Below are positions 8,956 to 18,322 of a stretch of 22,000 nucleotides of DNA, one piece after another. Position 1 is the stretch's first letter; each line of letters begins with the position of its first letter. The translations under genes and the position numbers were made by a program. Where the stretch lies: assembly GCA_009760855.2 (NCBI GenBank), contig WPIO01000034.1:3359001-3381000 (forward strand). Reading direction: 5' to 3'. The notes below the pieces were generated by a model that searched no databases, had not been told where the DNA came from, and worked only from the letters and a program-made list of their open reading frames with translations. The stretch is from Cristatella mucedo (lineage: Eukaryota > Bryozoa > Phylactolaemata > Cristatellidae).

Positions 8956-9099
8956 TACTCTTTTTTCATTACTTCTTTTTAGAAACAACAAAGACTAGTT
9001 TTCTAGGGCGCACGGAAAGCTGAGATGAATAGATGCATCTTCATGGGCTTGCCTGCACCTTAGCAAGGTGCCTCTATTAGCGAAGACCGTGCGATTCAT

Positions 9100-9163
9100 A
9101 TAATAGGATAATAGTAATAGTAATGCATTTGTATAACGCCCTCAGAAAAACGGGAAAGACAAA
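9100..9163 (-). mobile_element. L2/CR1-type LINE 3' tail, degenerate, minus strand
   Basis: On the minus strand it reads TTTTTCTGAGGGCGTTATACAAATGCATTAC followed by (TAT)n-like sequence in place of the family's TTCTCTGAGGGCGCTTTATCAAGTGC and (ATT)n; matching is clear over CTGAGGGCG and the TGCATTA junction. The upstream GTAAAGCGCC arm is not preserved. Confidence 0.55.
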
Positions 9164-10136
9164 GTCATTGGACAGATAGGCTAGCTCTTGTGGTGGGGAC
9201 AGTGTAACTTGGTCAATAGATAGCAGCAGCAGCCCTGCTAAGGATGGATGGAGCAGAACCTCGCTTAGAAAAATCTTGCTCCGACATTCGGGTTTTTTAT
9301 GATCCAAATATAATACTATTATATGATTTGTGAAGTGATTCAAAGAATTGGTAGGAAATAAATATATAAGTAACTCAGACCCCCATCAGCATCAAAGTGC
9401 TTCTAACATGTTACTTGCTTTACTGGACAGGATAGCTTGTGGGGCGGAGAGATCAAACGCTAGCTTCAGCTTGGATCCGCTGTAGAATTAAAGTCGCATA
9501 ATGCATCGCTCCTCCAGCTCTTGGAGTCTCGTGTCATGCTATTTTAGCTTCATTGCATTGAAACCGACAGAGTGGGCTACACATGGCATCAGATTAGAGT
9601 CAAATATGGCTCCGAGTTCTGCCAGGTTATACAGCCCGGCTGTTTGCATAGCTGAATTACTCAATTCGTATGCACTGTCCAAGTTAGTAACAGAGTCAAA
9701 GAAAACATTTAATCAAAGTCTATAGGACAAAGCATAATCAGACTTTAAGAAGTAAGAAGGTAAAGTGAAGCCTATTTTTCATTGCAAACCTTTTTGATTT
9801 TCTAAATGTAGCAGCTACTCGAGAGAACACAAATTTTAAGCAGACACCATTCGTAAAAGACTTGAAAGCAGCCGGGACAGCGAAGCTCTCTTTGTTGACA
9901 TGCTAAGAGCTGAGGACGAATATCGGCGACATAAGAGCTTGAATTACTCTTGAAAACCAATACGATGATTATCATTTGCTTCGTGATGAGCTGCCCCTTT
10001 TTTTGAGAAATTAGGCATAAAAGGCATCAACTCGCTAATCGGAACAATCCAGGAAAGTCAAACATTTGATGTTTGAGAATGCTCAAATACAATCCTTAAC
10101 GGACATCGAGATGGTGATACAATCAACAATAAGTAG

Positions 10137-10137
<1 letters not shown>
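9164..10137. other. no recognisable feature (about 970 bp)
   Basis: Frames of 74-88 codons (minus 9077-9343, plus 9501-9725) carry no recognisable domain. No repeat or RNA signature seen. Confidence 0.4.
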
Positions 10138-10184
<47 letters not shown>

Positions 10185-10234
10185 GCACGCACGCACGCAC
10201 GCACGCACACACACACATATATATATATATATAT
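10138..10234. repeat. compound (CA)n-(GCAC)n-(CA)n-(TA)n microsatellite
   Basis: About 42 bp of (AC)n lead into seven GCAC units, then a short (CA) stretch, then about 18 bp of (TA)n. It creates open frames on both strands (His-Thr rich and Val-Cys rich) that are artefacts. The alternating purine-pyrimidine sequence has Z-DNA potential. Confidence 0.95.
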
Positions 10235-10741
10235 CTTATTGGTTGAGAATTTGGCAAGGCCGACCTCTTACTGATAGACAAAAGTTGTACCGTCGACAAT
10301 GTTTTTCCTTTCCAAGAAACGTGAGTGATTAACGAAAATGCGAAAATATTTCTTTCCGCAGATTGTCGTCCGATCGACAGTGATTTAATAAAAAGTAGCA
10401 CTCTGACGAACTGTCTAGGAAACGTTTTCATGCACCATAATCGCCCTAATGCACGTGGCCAAGACTCATAGGGCCCTCGATGCTTTTTAAGAAGCGTAGC
10501 TCAAACTACTTGTACGTCGGCAAGCCAAATCGCATGCATTGATAGTCAACAAAGTGACGGATTTTCCTGTACATACACTACCCTAGCGTGTCTTGCCTTT
10601 GCCACAGTAGCAGCACCTGATCTCTAACCTTTGTGGTGACGCGTCGCTTCGGGTATGCAGGTCCAGTTTCTCGGTGACATCTGAGATGGCTTCGTCATCA
10701 ATCGTTGCTGTTCGCAGCAGATGGAAGCGACGAGCTGTTGA
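10235..10741. other. no recognisable feature
   Basis: Nothing recognisable. The minus 63-codon frame at 10583-10774 has no domain. Confidence 0.4.
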
Positions 10742-10795
10742 CACATACCCTCCTAGAATTGGCTGGTAGCACATACTCTCCTAGAATTGGCTGAC
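10742..10795. repeat. two-copy 28-bp tandem duplication
   Basis: CACATACCCTCCTAGAATTG (10742) recurs as CACATACTCTCCTAGAATTG (10770), each followed by GCTG. There is one substitution in the first 24 bases, so this is a fairly recent local duplication. Confidence 0.8.
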
Positions 10796-12488
10796 AGTAG
10801 TAGAACTCTGAAATTACAGAGATTGTCGGAACAGAACCGCTAGTTTAAAGTAGACAAGCGTAGGGACAATCTTTATATGTTGTAAAGCAATCGCTCCTCC
10901 AGCGAGTCAAATAAAAAGTTTTTATTGGCTTGTGCTGTAGAGAAAAAGATTGGATAAAATAGCAATGCAATTGTAATTCCCATATTTTTAAATGTATTAT
11001 ATTAATGATTGCTATAGATGATTGTCGGCGATTGCACTCATTTTACTCTCACCATCATTTATTTGTACTGTAAGCTTTTAATAGTACAAATTATAGGGAT
11101 GCACACTGATGTTTCGATTGAAATTGACATACAATAAACACCAGGTGTTTTTCAAAATAAAAAAGTGATAACCCATATAAAAACTGACTGGAGTAAATTG
11201 AGGTGTATTACGCAGTTCATTATGGCGTAATAGCATAAGGACTCAGCGAATACGAAAGATAAGTTTCATCGGATTCCATCAGCAGTCTAATTAATTTTTG
11301 TAATCAGCTGAGCATGGAATTTAGGTAGGCTTTGGAAATATTGATTTATTCTGTGGGTTCATTGTCCTACTTTAAATTATGCCTTTATGGCTTACAGAGG
11401 TATATTTACCAATGGATAACTAAGGATAACAATTATAAAAAGTATTTTGTGTAGCGCTTTTAGATATTTAAATTTCTACGGAGGCGATTTAAGAGTAGCA
11501 GCAAGAGAAGAAATAACAAAGTCTTAATGACATTCACGATATGGTGCTTCGAAAAACATGCAATATACAACACACAAGTATCACTACATAGGAGGGAAGA
11601 GGGGCAGAATGATGTAGGCTGCATTTTGCCAGCGATTATGGTGAAGAATGAGATGGAGAGTCGCCCGTCCGTTCTAGTTTACTTACGAAGTTTTTGAAGG
11701 AATACTATCTATGCTCGGTGGGCACTGGGGTCGCTGAGCTAAAAGCCTAATCCTTTTTTTGCGAGAGGTTAAGAAGATTTCTCAATGATGGAGCTTTTGG
11801 GCTACTAGCCTGTGATTCGACAGTTGCTAGATAAAAATTTAATTAGCTTAAGCTAAAATAGATTGAAATCCTCGGATGCCTAGTCGTGGACAATGAGTTC
11901 CAACGTTTAGGGGGCTTTTTAAAGCCTACGTTTAGTAAACATTGCTTTCTTTTTGTCAGCACTTAACTAGAAGGCGTTTAGGATGAGACGAAGCTGTCAT
12001 TTAGCCAGAGTTGCAAACTTACCTACCTAGCGCCGCGTTGTAGCAACGCAGGGAGGAAGGAAGGTCAATAAGCCCTGCTTCAAGCAGCTGACAGCTGACA
12101 CAAGCTCGCTGGGCGCAGTATAAATAAACAAAAGAAAGTTGAGGTTTCTCGCTAATGATAAAATAAGAAGAAAATATGGCTCTTGGTCGGTCGACAGGGT
12201 GGTACAGGGTTGTGGGAGAAACGTCTGTCAAGGCCGTGGCAGTTTATTCAGCATAAGTAAGGCCGCGAACGTGAGCGCAGAGAGTGAACTGTTGTCTGTC
12301 CCAAATATCTGCGATAGAGCTCCATTTATATAGCTTTATCGTATTATTGCAGGTCTAAACTCAGTATGAGACGCGAATAGCAGCAGGAGACTGAGCTTTG
12401 CGGTTACAGACAGATATTCCGACTGCAGCAGAGTAAGGTAGCAATAAAGAAACCCCTACCTTGATTTGTTAACCTTGATTTAACCACG
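10796..12488. other. AT-rich DNA without recognisable features (about 1.7 kb)
   Basis: The largest featureless stretch. It is AT-rich with many poly-A and poly-T runs and stops in all frames. A tiny perfect hairpin (GCGTTG-TAG-CAACGC) is at 12035-12049. Short frames around 12019-12333 have no domain. Confidence 0.45.
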
Positions 12489-12540
12489 TCCTCAGCGTAG
12501 AACAGTCCGCTTGACGTCCGAGTCCTTAGCGTAGAAGAGT
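12489..12540. repeat. two-copy 33-bp imperfect repeat
   Basis: GTCCTCAGCGTAGAACAGT (12489) recurs as GTCCTTAGCGTAGAAGAGT (12522), 33 bp later. The second unit is partial. A small local duplication. Confidence 0.6.
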
Positions 12541-12764
12541 TTACTAATCCCGGTGTGAGCAAGACAAACGAGGCGTCCAGCACTTGGCTTAAAGTGCGTC
12601 TTCACTGCTGTTCTCTACCCTGCGATTGCCGAACGTCTGTGCACAAGCATATGTACACATGTCGGCTGATTGCGCTTACAGCAGCCATAGAATCTGTGAT
12701 ACCGTTTATCTCTTTACACGGCCTCGTTGACTGTGCTCAAGTCTTAGATGTAGTTTATTAGTTT

Positions 12765-12848
12765 AGTAAAATGTAAAGTGCCTAAAAAGAAATTGAGTTA
12801 GCTGTGGGTGCTATATAAAATGTATGATTATTATTATTATTATTATTA
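12765..12848 (+). mobile_element. L2/CR1-type LINE 3' tail, variant subfamily
   Basis: AAAATGTAAAGTGCC is followed by AAAAAGAAATTGAGTTAG, GTGGGTGCTATATAAAATG and a pure (ATT)n. It belongs with the tail variant at 20372-20445 (GTAAAGTGCC...GTGGGCACTATTCAAATG) rather than the AAAGCGCC variant. The arms AGTGCC/GGGTGCT pair only with G-T wobbles. No ORF2 part is attached. Confidence 0.7.
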
Positions 12849-13359
12849 CTTGGTAAGCCACAAAGTGCTAAGAGCGTCCTGCACCAGTGGTAGCTGGCGT
12901 GCAGCAACTCAAGTTGAAGCCTACAGCTGCCTGACTATTAAATGATTTGGGCTTATTTTAATAAAAAAATAGATTATTACAAAATCGGCTCATAATCATT
13001 ACAATCATGAACCATGATTAATTTTATCTAGGCTTTTATTATCTGGTTGTTGTGACCGTATTACCGGGCCATAGCATAGCGTTTTACACACTTTTACAGA
13101 CTATTTCGGAAGCTCCTAATGACAAAACTAGATTGGCAAAGCAGCAGGGTGGTAAAAAAATTATTCCGAAGACTGTCGGCACAGGGTACGCATCCTATCG
13201 CGTAATAAATCTTCAGCTTGCCCAGGATATAAATGAATGCCTCGAGAACTAGACGTCGTCGTCACTTACTCATTCCCGAGCGAATTAGAGCCACAGGAAT
13301 TTCATAGGCAGAGAAGCAGACGGAATGGGCGGGTCCTGTCACCACGGCGACTTCCATCA
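12849..13359. other. no recognisable feature
   Basis: AT-rich in the first half. The 66-codon frame at 13052-13252 has no recognisable domain. The last ~50 bp may contain a decayed upstream part of the next LINE copy. Confidence 0.4.
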
Positions 13360-13655
13360 CGACATCTCCTGACTTGATCACATTAAAAAAAAATTAAAAA
13401 CGCACCTATTTATCACAGCATTTAATGGGTCCCTGTGATTCGTTCTTTATGTGCTCATGCGTGCATACTGCCACTAACCACATTTGCATGCTGACCCTGT
13501 GTATATCACCCCTAATCATGTTATTCATGTGGTTTATCAAGCATGCTACCACTAACCATCCGATCATGTTTCTTCTGCAGCAAATGTAAAGCACCTAGAA
13601 AGAGGTTGAGTTCTCTGAGGACGTTTATCAAGGGCGTTTTTATTTATTATTCTTA
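13360..13655 (+). mobile_element. L2/CR1-type LINE 3' end, 5'-truncated
   Basis: The beginning translates, after frame breaks, to a peptide ending IKKKLKTHLFITAFNGSL then TGA. It closely matches FKKNLKTHLFRTAFSGSL of the 3561-3918 copy. The 3' UTR also aligns with that copy (CCACATTTGCATGCTGACCCTGT, GTTATTCATG, TTATCAAGCATG), so the two belong to one subfamily. The tail follows at 13577 (GCAGCAAATGTAAAGCACC...TTCTCTGAGGACG TTTATCAAG) and ends in a T-rich (ATT)n-like stretch. Non-functional relic. Confidence 0.85.
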
Positions 13656-14177
13656 TGGAGGGAACGGCTAGGAATAGACAGCACCGAAGGCGTCCAGAGA
13701 TTGGATAGGACGCTGCCCTCCGACCTCGGCAGCCTGAGTCTTGAGTCCCTGCCCGAGAAATGTAATGTAATGTATCTCCGTCAGTAACTCCAAAAAGTGC
13801 GTCAGCTTTCGGCTTTCAACTCTTGGCTACCGATTCTCTTGCAGCGATTTGTCAATTGCCCGGACAGAGATTAAGTTCTCTTAGAATGCTAGACGAACTA
13901 CCTATTACTATCAATACTACTATTACTATTACAATAATCTCAGAGGTATGACCAAACTAGTCGACTTAACATACATTTCTCTCCCAGAGGTACGAATCGT
14001 GGGCAACGCATGCGCCATCACCGCTATCGGCGATTAGCAGCTACTCGCCTTAGAGAATAACCACGTTCGTTGTCCGAATTTTTCGATATGTGGCAGGGGG
14101 ATCGCAATTGGTCCGTAAAATGCCGTTAATTTTCCAAGCTAGTTGGCTCATTTCCAGTCGAAATCATTTGACCTCAT
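13656..14177. other. no recognisable feature; degenerate trinucleotide patch
   Basis: An ACTATTACTATTAC-type patch occurs at about 13906-13936, preceded by CAGAGATTAAGTTCTCTTAGAA (about 13864-13885), which faintly resembles the LINE tail body. This may be an eleventh, nearly erased copy, but I do not call it. Confidence 0.35.
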
Positions 14178-14214
14178 CACAAATAAATAAATAAACAGAT
14201 AAATAAACAGATAA

Positions 14215-14254
<40 letters not shown>
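14178..14254. repeat. (AAAT)n / (TA)n compound microsatellite
   Basis: Imperfect AAATAAATAAACAG units are followed by about 38 bp of pure (AT)n ending near 14254. Seen directly. Confidence 0.9.
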
Positions 14255-14257
<3 letters not shown>

Positions 14258-14450
14258 TGTGATATCTCCTACCTTTTGTGCGATATGGATTGGATGAGCA
14301 GACTTGCAATGCGACGCAATGCAATCCCTATAGCACTAAAGGTAGGTGATCCGCACAATATTGAGACCTTCAGACAGGAATACCGTTCCGAACGACGTGC
14401 GTCCGAGTGGCTCTGGAACTAAGGAAACTAAACCAATACAAGCATGCATA
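14255..14450. other. no recognisable feature
   Basis: Short stretch of mixed composition; nothing recognised. Confidence 0.4.
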
Positions 14451-14519
14451 TGTAAGCAAGGTATAGGTAAGTAAGGCATAGGAAATAGACATAGGTAAGG
14501 TAGGTACAAGCAAGTAAAC
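14451..14519. repeat. cryptic (TAGGTAAG)-like repeat
   Basis: GTAAGCAAGG, ATAGGTAAGTAAGG, ATAGGAAATAGAC, ATAGGTAAGG and TAGGTACAAG follow one another as an imperfect simple repeat. By chance it strings together several GGTAAG/GTAAGT strings that resemble 5' splice sites. Confidence 0.6.
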
Positions 14520-14586
14520 TGACGGTAGCAGAAGTCAGAGGTCAATGGCAATCATGAATGCCCAAACCTTAATAGCAAGCCCATAT

Positions 14587-14655
14587 AACAATAATAATGC
14601 ACTTGATAAAATGCCCTCAGAGAACTCAATCTCTTTCTAGGCGCTTTACATTTGC
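14587..14655 (-). mobile_element. L2/CR1-type LINE 3' tail, minus strand
   Basis: On the minus strand: AAATGTAAAGCGCCTAGAA, AGAGATTGAGTTCTCTGAGG, GCATTTTATCAAGTGC, then ATTATTATTG. It is nearly identical to the tails at 6757-6856 and 19316-19397. One arm has changed (GGGCATTTT), which disrupts pairing with AAAGCGCC. No coding part is attached. Confidence 0.8.
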
Positions 14656-14924
14656 CTAATGTAGAGCACTTTACTCGTATACTCCAGCAGCCACATTTGT
14701 GGCTCCCATTTTCACTGCATGTGCCACCTACTATCAATTCACATCGCTTTTAATAAGGTTTGGACTGCGAATAACGATACATTCACCCCGAATTATTAGA
14801 GTTAAGGAATTACTAAGAGTCTACAGCAGCGTCGTAACCTGGTTTGCGTATAATGCAACGTTTCTCTAACCATCGAAAATCTTTAATGACAAGGCACAAG
14901 CCCAGCGATTTAATGACTGTTTAC
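14656..14924. other. no recognisable feature
   Basis: Mixed composition; nothing recognised. Confidence 0.4.
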
Positions 14925-14992
14925 ATAATAACAATAATAATAATACTAATAATAATAGTAATAGCAATGCTAATAATAATAACAATAACTTA
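14925..14992. repeat. degenerate (AAT)n microsatellite
   Basis: AATAACAATAATAATAATAC and further AATAAT, AGTAAT and GCTAAT units. It could be the reverse-oriented tail of an unrecognised LINE, but the adjacent sequence (TTATAGCATTTCTCTGTGC) does not match the family tail. Confidence 0.7.
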
Positions 14993-15056
14993 TAGCATTT
15001 CTCTGTGCATTAAATAATCGCACGGCTGCGTCACATGGGCAGTGCTTATATATGGT

Positions 15057-15225
15057 GAGCCGTGATGGCACACTGAGTGAGGCGGTTCTTTTCACGACCT
15101 CGGTCCCAAGGTTGTGGGTTCGCATCCTGTGGTGGGCGATTTTTTATTGCCGCTTCGAGCGGTGGGGATAGCCTTTAAGGTTCTCTTTTGTCGCTATAAA
15201 AAAGAGGCTCTTAGATCAGCTAGTA
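15057..15225 (+). mobile_element. tRNA-derived SINE, copy 1
   Basis: A-box-like TGGCACACTGAG begins at 15066 and a B-box GGTTCGCATCC lies at 15117-15127. The 51-base spacing is typical of tRNA-type pol III promoters. The element shares GAGCC-TGATGGCACA, TTCACGACCTCGGTCCCAAG, TATTGCCGCTTCGAGCGGTGG-like, CTCTTTTGTCGCTATA and ATCAGCTAGTA with the copy at 18145-18322, in the same order. The tRNA-related head is followed by a tRNA-unrelated body and a CTCTTTT...AAAAGAG hairpin near the 3' end. I do not recognise a named SINE superfamily. A 618-codon frame starts inside this SINE (15114) only because the adjacent minisatellite is stop-free. Confidence 0.85.
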
Positions 15226-15335
15226 TTTTTTTTATATCGATCGGGAGGAAAAAATGCAAAGTTTATGTGCCCCCTTCATTCATTTCGCATCGAGTTTTGC
15301 AAGCCGGGCACTGCCCCTCCTTCCCTTTCAAAGCC

Positions 15336-16928
15336 ACAGATAATTTCTTCACCGCTATAATCCTCACAGATAATTTCTTCACCGCTATAATCTTCACAGA
15401 CAGTTTCTTCACCGCTACAATCCTCACAGATAATTTCTTCACCGCTATAATCTTCACAGACAGTTTCTTCACCGCTACAATCTTCACAGATAATTTCTTC
15501 ACCGCTATTATCCTCACAGATAATTTCTTCACCGCTATAATATTCACAGATAATTTCTTCACCGCTATAATCCTCACAGATAATTTCTTCACCGCTATTA
15601 TCCTCACAGATAATTTATTCACCGCTGTATTCTTCACAGATAATTTCTTCACCGCTATAATCTTCACAGACAATTTCTTCACCGCTACAATCCTCACAGA
15701 TAATTTCTTCACCGCTACAATCTTCACAGATAACACCGCTGTATTCTTCACAGATAATTTCTTCACCGCTATAATCCTCACAGATAATTTCTTCACCACT
15801 ACAATCTTCACAGATAATTTCTTCACCGCTATTATCCTCACGGATAATTTCTTCACCACTGTATTCTTCACAGATAATTTCTTCACCGCTATAATCTTCA
15901 CGGACAGTTTCTTCACCGCTAAAATCCTCACAGATAATTTCTTCACTGCTATAATCTTCACAGACAGTTTCTTTACCGCTACAATCTTCACAGATAATTT
16001 CTTCACCGCTATTATCCTCACAGATAATTTCTTCACCGCTATAATATTCACAGATAATTTCTTCACCGCTATAATCCTCACAGATAATTTCTTCACCGCT
16101 ATTATCCTCACAGATAATTTATTCACCGCTGTATTCTTCACAGATAATTTCTTCACCGCTATAATCTTCACAGACAATTTCTTCACCGCTACAATCCTCA
16201 CAGATAATTTCTTCACCGCTACAATCTTCACAGATAACACCGCTGTATTCTTCACAGATAATTTCTTCACCGCTATAATCCTCACAGATAATTTCTTCAC
16301 CGCTACAATCTTCACAGATAATTTCTTCACCGCTATTATCCTCACGGATAATTTCTTCACCACTGTATTCTTCACAGATAATTTCTTCACCGCTATAATC
16401 TTCACAGACAGTTTCTTCACCGCTACAATCCTCACAGATAATTTCTTCACCACTGTATTCTTCACAGATAATTTCTTCACCGCTATAATCTTCACAGACA
16501 GTTTCTTCACCGCTACAATCCTCACAGACAGTTTCTTCACCGCTACAATCTTCACAGATAATTTCTTCACCGCTATTATCCTCACAGATAATTTCTTCAC
16601 CGCTATAATATTCACAGATAATTTCTTCACCGCTATAATCCTCACAGATAATTTCTTCACCGCTATTATCCTCATAGATAATTTATTCACCGCTGTATTC
16701 TTCACAGATAATTTCTTCACCGCTATAATCTTCACAGACAATTTCTTCACCGCTACAATCCTCACAGATAATTTCTTCACCGCTACAATCTTCACAGATA
16801 ACACCGCTGTATTCTTCATAGATAATTTCTTCACCACTATTAACTTCATAGATAATTTCTTCACCGCTGTATTCTCCACAGATAATTTCTTCACCGCTAT
16901 AATCTTCACAGACAATTTCTTCACCGCT
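15336..16928. repeat. 30-bp minisatellite, 53.7 units, with higher-order repeat
   Basis: Each unit begins ACAGATAATTTC, continues TTCACCGCT and ends in a variable nine-base segment (ATAATCCTC, ATAATCTTC, ACAATCCTC, GTATTCTTC and others). I count 50 units of 30 bp, three of 24 bp (6-bp deletion of TTTCTT) and a final 21-bp partial unit, totalling 1593 bp exactly. Unit variants recur in order: a TTATTC variant starts at 15617, 16121 and 16685, and the 24-bp unit recurs four units later each time, giving higher-order periods of 504 and 564 bp. Because 30 and 24 are multiples of three and one frame per strand lacks a stop, the array reads open both ways: plus 15114-16970 (TDNFFTAIIL repeats) and minus 15263-16954 (VKKLSVRIIA repeats). 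The plus frame starts inside a SINE and many unit differences change amino acids, so I annotate a satellite rather than a gene. Confidence 0.93.
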
Positions 16929-16989
16929 AGCTCCTGCTGCGTGAAGGACTGCATCGGCCGAGACTTTTAAAGCGTGCAGCGACGACTCT

Positions 16990-17530
16990 TTAATTCGGTG
17001 CTGGAGAATGAGACGTACGACACCGTTCTGCTCTAGCCCAGCAGAGTAAGCAGCAGGCAGCGCACGGGCCAGTGCACGCTCCTCCTTGCGACCGACGAAG
17101 ACAAACTTGCCATTTAGCCTCGCGAGAAATGCTCGGGTGTCGTTTCATTCCCTACTCGGAGCACCGACCCGGAGTGCGCTCGACAGCAGTGCGACAGCGG
17201 CGCGGGTTCCGGCGAGGAGGTGGCTCGCTAGTGTGCAGAACTTCCCCTTCCCCTTCGGAAAACCACGTGACCTCTCGATCTGCTTAAATCCGCAGTCGCC
17301 ATTACTTTAATATCGCCAACTCTCGAGACCGCGACGAAAACGTCGCTTGCGGCTTCTACGCCCGGAAAGAGCTTGACCGAGAGCACAGCGCTCGTAACGG
17401 CGACAGTCTCGGCCGACGCGCGACGCATACTGGCTACGCCTGAACCTTGTATCGCGGCTCGTCGGTACCGCACCAATGCTCGCAGGTATGCGAAAAATGA
17501 CATCAAATTGCGCCGGCTTTAATGTGACCT
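16990..17530. promoter_or_regulatory. moderately CpG-rich block with an E-box
   Basis: CG dinucleotides are frequent and overlapping short frames occur on both strands (plus 17072-17310, minus 17228-17537) without domains. A palindromic E-box CACGTG lies at 17264-17269 in the context ACCACGTGACC, the kind bound by USF/MITF-type bHLH-zip factors, next to a CCCCTTCCCCTTCGG pyrimidine run. Possible promoter or 5' exon; no transcript evidence. Confidence 0.25.
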
Positions 17531-18144
17531 CGACCACAGATTCTAGCTTTCAGCGATTCCTCCTAGCCATTACAGTTCAGGCACTGTGAACACTGACTAC
17601 CAGTCATTACCTGGCTGATTTAGCTCGCCGCCGCTTTAACAGCTTCCTTTCGCTGATTTGTTGAGTGCAATGCCTGTAGAATGGCCGAATCACTTCGATG
17701 CCTGCGTAAAACCGGGAGCCGAACGTCGACGTACGTAATTTAGGGTCGAGGTGCTGCCCACGTAGGCTCAAGTTGGTGTGCCAAGGGGTCTCTATTTCTC
17801 CCACAGTCTGAGAGATTACTTCCGGTTACTAGGGGACCTTGGCACTGGCTCAACTTCTGTCTAGCTCAGCCATTTAGCAGCATTTAGCACTTCCTTAGCT
17901 CGCTCCGTCAGCAAGTAGTATCGGGTGAAGCTCACGGAGTATGCTTTGAAGTAGTAAGTCCGCGGTGCGCCACTGTCTAAACGAGATTGCTCGTCTGACA
18001 AAGCACAAATTCAGCCCGCGGACAAATTAGCTAATAATGCTAAGCGCAAGCTTGGACACGAGTATACAGCATCAGGAATGACTGTCCATAGACTAGCATG
18101 CGAGGATGTGTAGGTCGGCCTGGTCCATGTTAACAAAAGCCGAG
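17531..18144. other. no recognisable feature
   Basis: Mixed-composition DNA. The minus 65-codon frame at 17607-17804 has no domain. Confidence 0.4.
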
Positions 18145-18322
18145 CCGAGCCATGATGGCACATTAGGGAAGGAGGTTGCTTTCACGACCTCGGTCCCAAG
18201 GTCGTGGGTTCGATTCCTGCGGTAGGTGCGATCCTGTATCGCCACTGCTGCAAGTGGTGGTGATAGCCTGGTAAAGGCTCTTTTGTCGCTATACCAAAAA
18301 GAGGCAGTTTAATCAGCTAGTA
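18145..18322 (+). mobile_element. tRNA-derived SINE, copy 2 (best preserved)
   Basis: The A-box-like TGGCACATTAGGG starts at 18156 and a canonical B-box GGTTCGATTCC is at 18207-18217, again 51 bases apart. The tRNA-like head (TTCACGACCTCGGTCCCAAG then GTCGTG before the B-box) is followed by a body with TATCGCCACTGCTGCAAGTG and GGTGATAGCCTGGTAAAGG. A 3' hairpin then has arms CTCTTTTG and CAAAAAGAG around TCGCTATAC. The element ends at AATCAGCTAGTA, where similarity to copy 1 stops. No clear target-site duplication or poly(A) tail was found. An internal TTTT in the 3' hairpin would be a weak pol III terminator. Confidence 0.88.

Noticed and set aside
10066-10431. His/Thr-rich plus-strand and Val/Cys-rich minus-strand frames
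   Set aside because: Both derive from the CA/GCAC microsatellite at 10138-10234.
13860-13936. Further LINE tail copy
   Set aside because: Only a faint GAGATTAAGTTCTCT match and a trinucleotide patch; too decayed to call.
14925-15015. Minus-strand LINE tail next to the (AAT)n run
   Set aside because: The adjacent sequence does not match the GCACTTGATAAAGCGCCC body that marks the other minus-strand tails.
15057-15130. A functional tRNA gene at the B-box sequences (also at 18145-18220 and 8814-8870)
   Set aside because: A and B boxes are present, but a full cloverleaf with paired acceptor stem is not seen, and the head is followed by a shared non-tRNA body, which identifies a SINE.
15336-16928. 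CRISPR array
   Set aside because: Units are directly contiguous with no unique spacers, and the surroundings are eukaryotic.
15263-16954. 563-codon minus-strand open frame with VKKLSVRIIA-type repeats
   Set aside because: Same cause. No domain or signal peptide, and flanking parts are unremarkable. Kept only as an open question in the findings.
15114-16970. 618-codon plus-strand open frame with TDNFFTAIIL-type repeats
   Set aside because: It starts inside a SINE and is open only because the 30-bp and 24-bp units are multiples of three without a stop in that frame. Unit differences are often non-synonymous.
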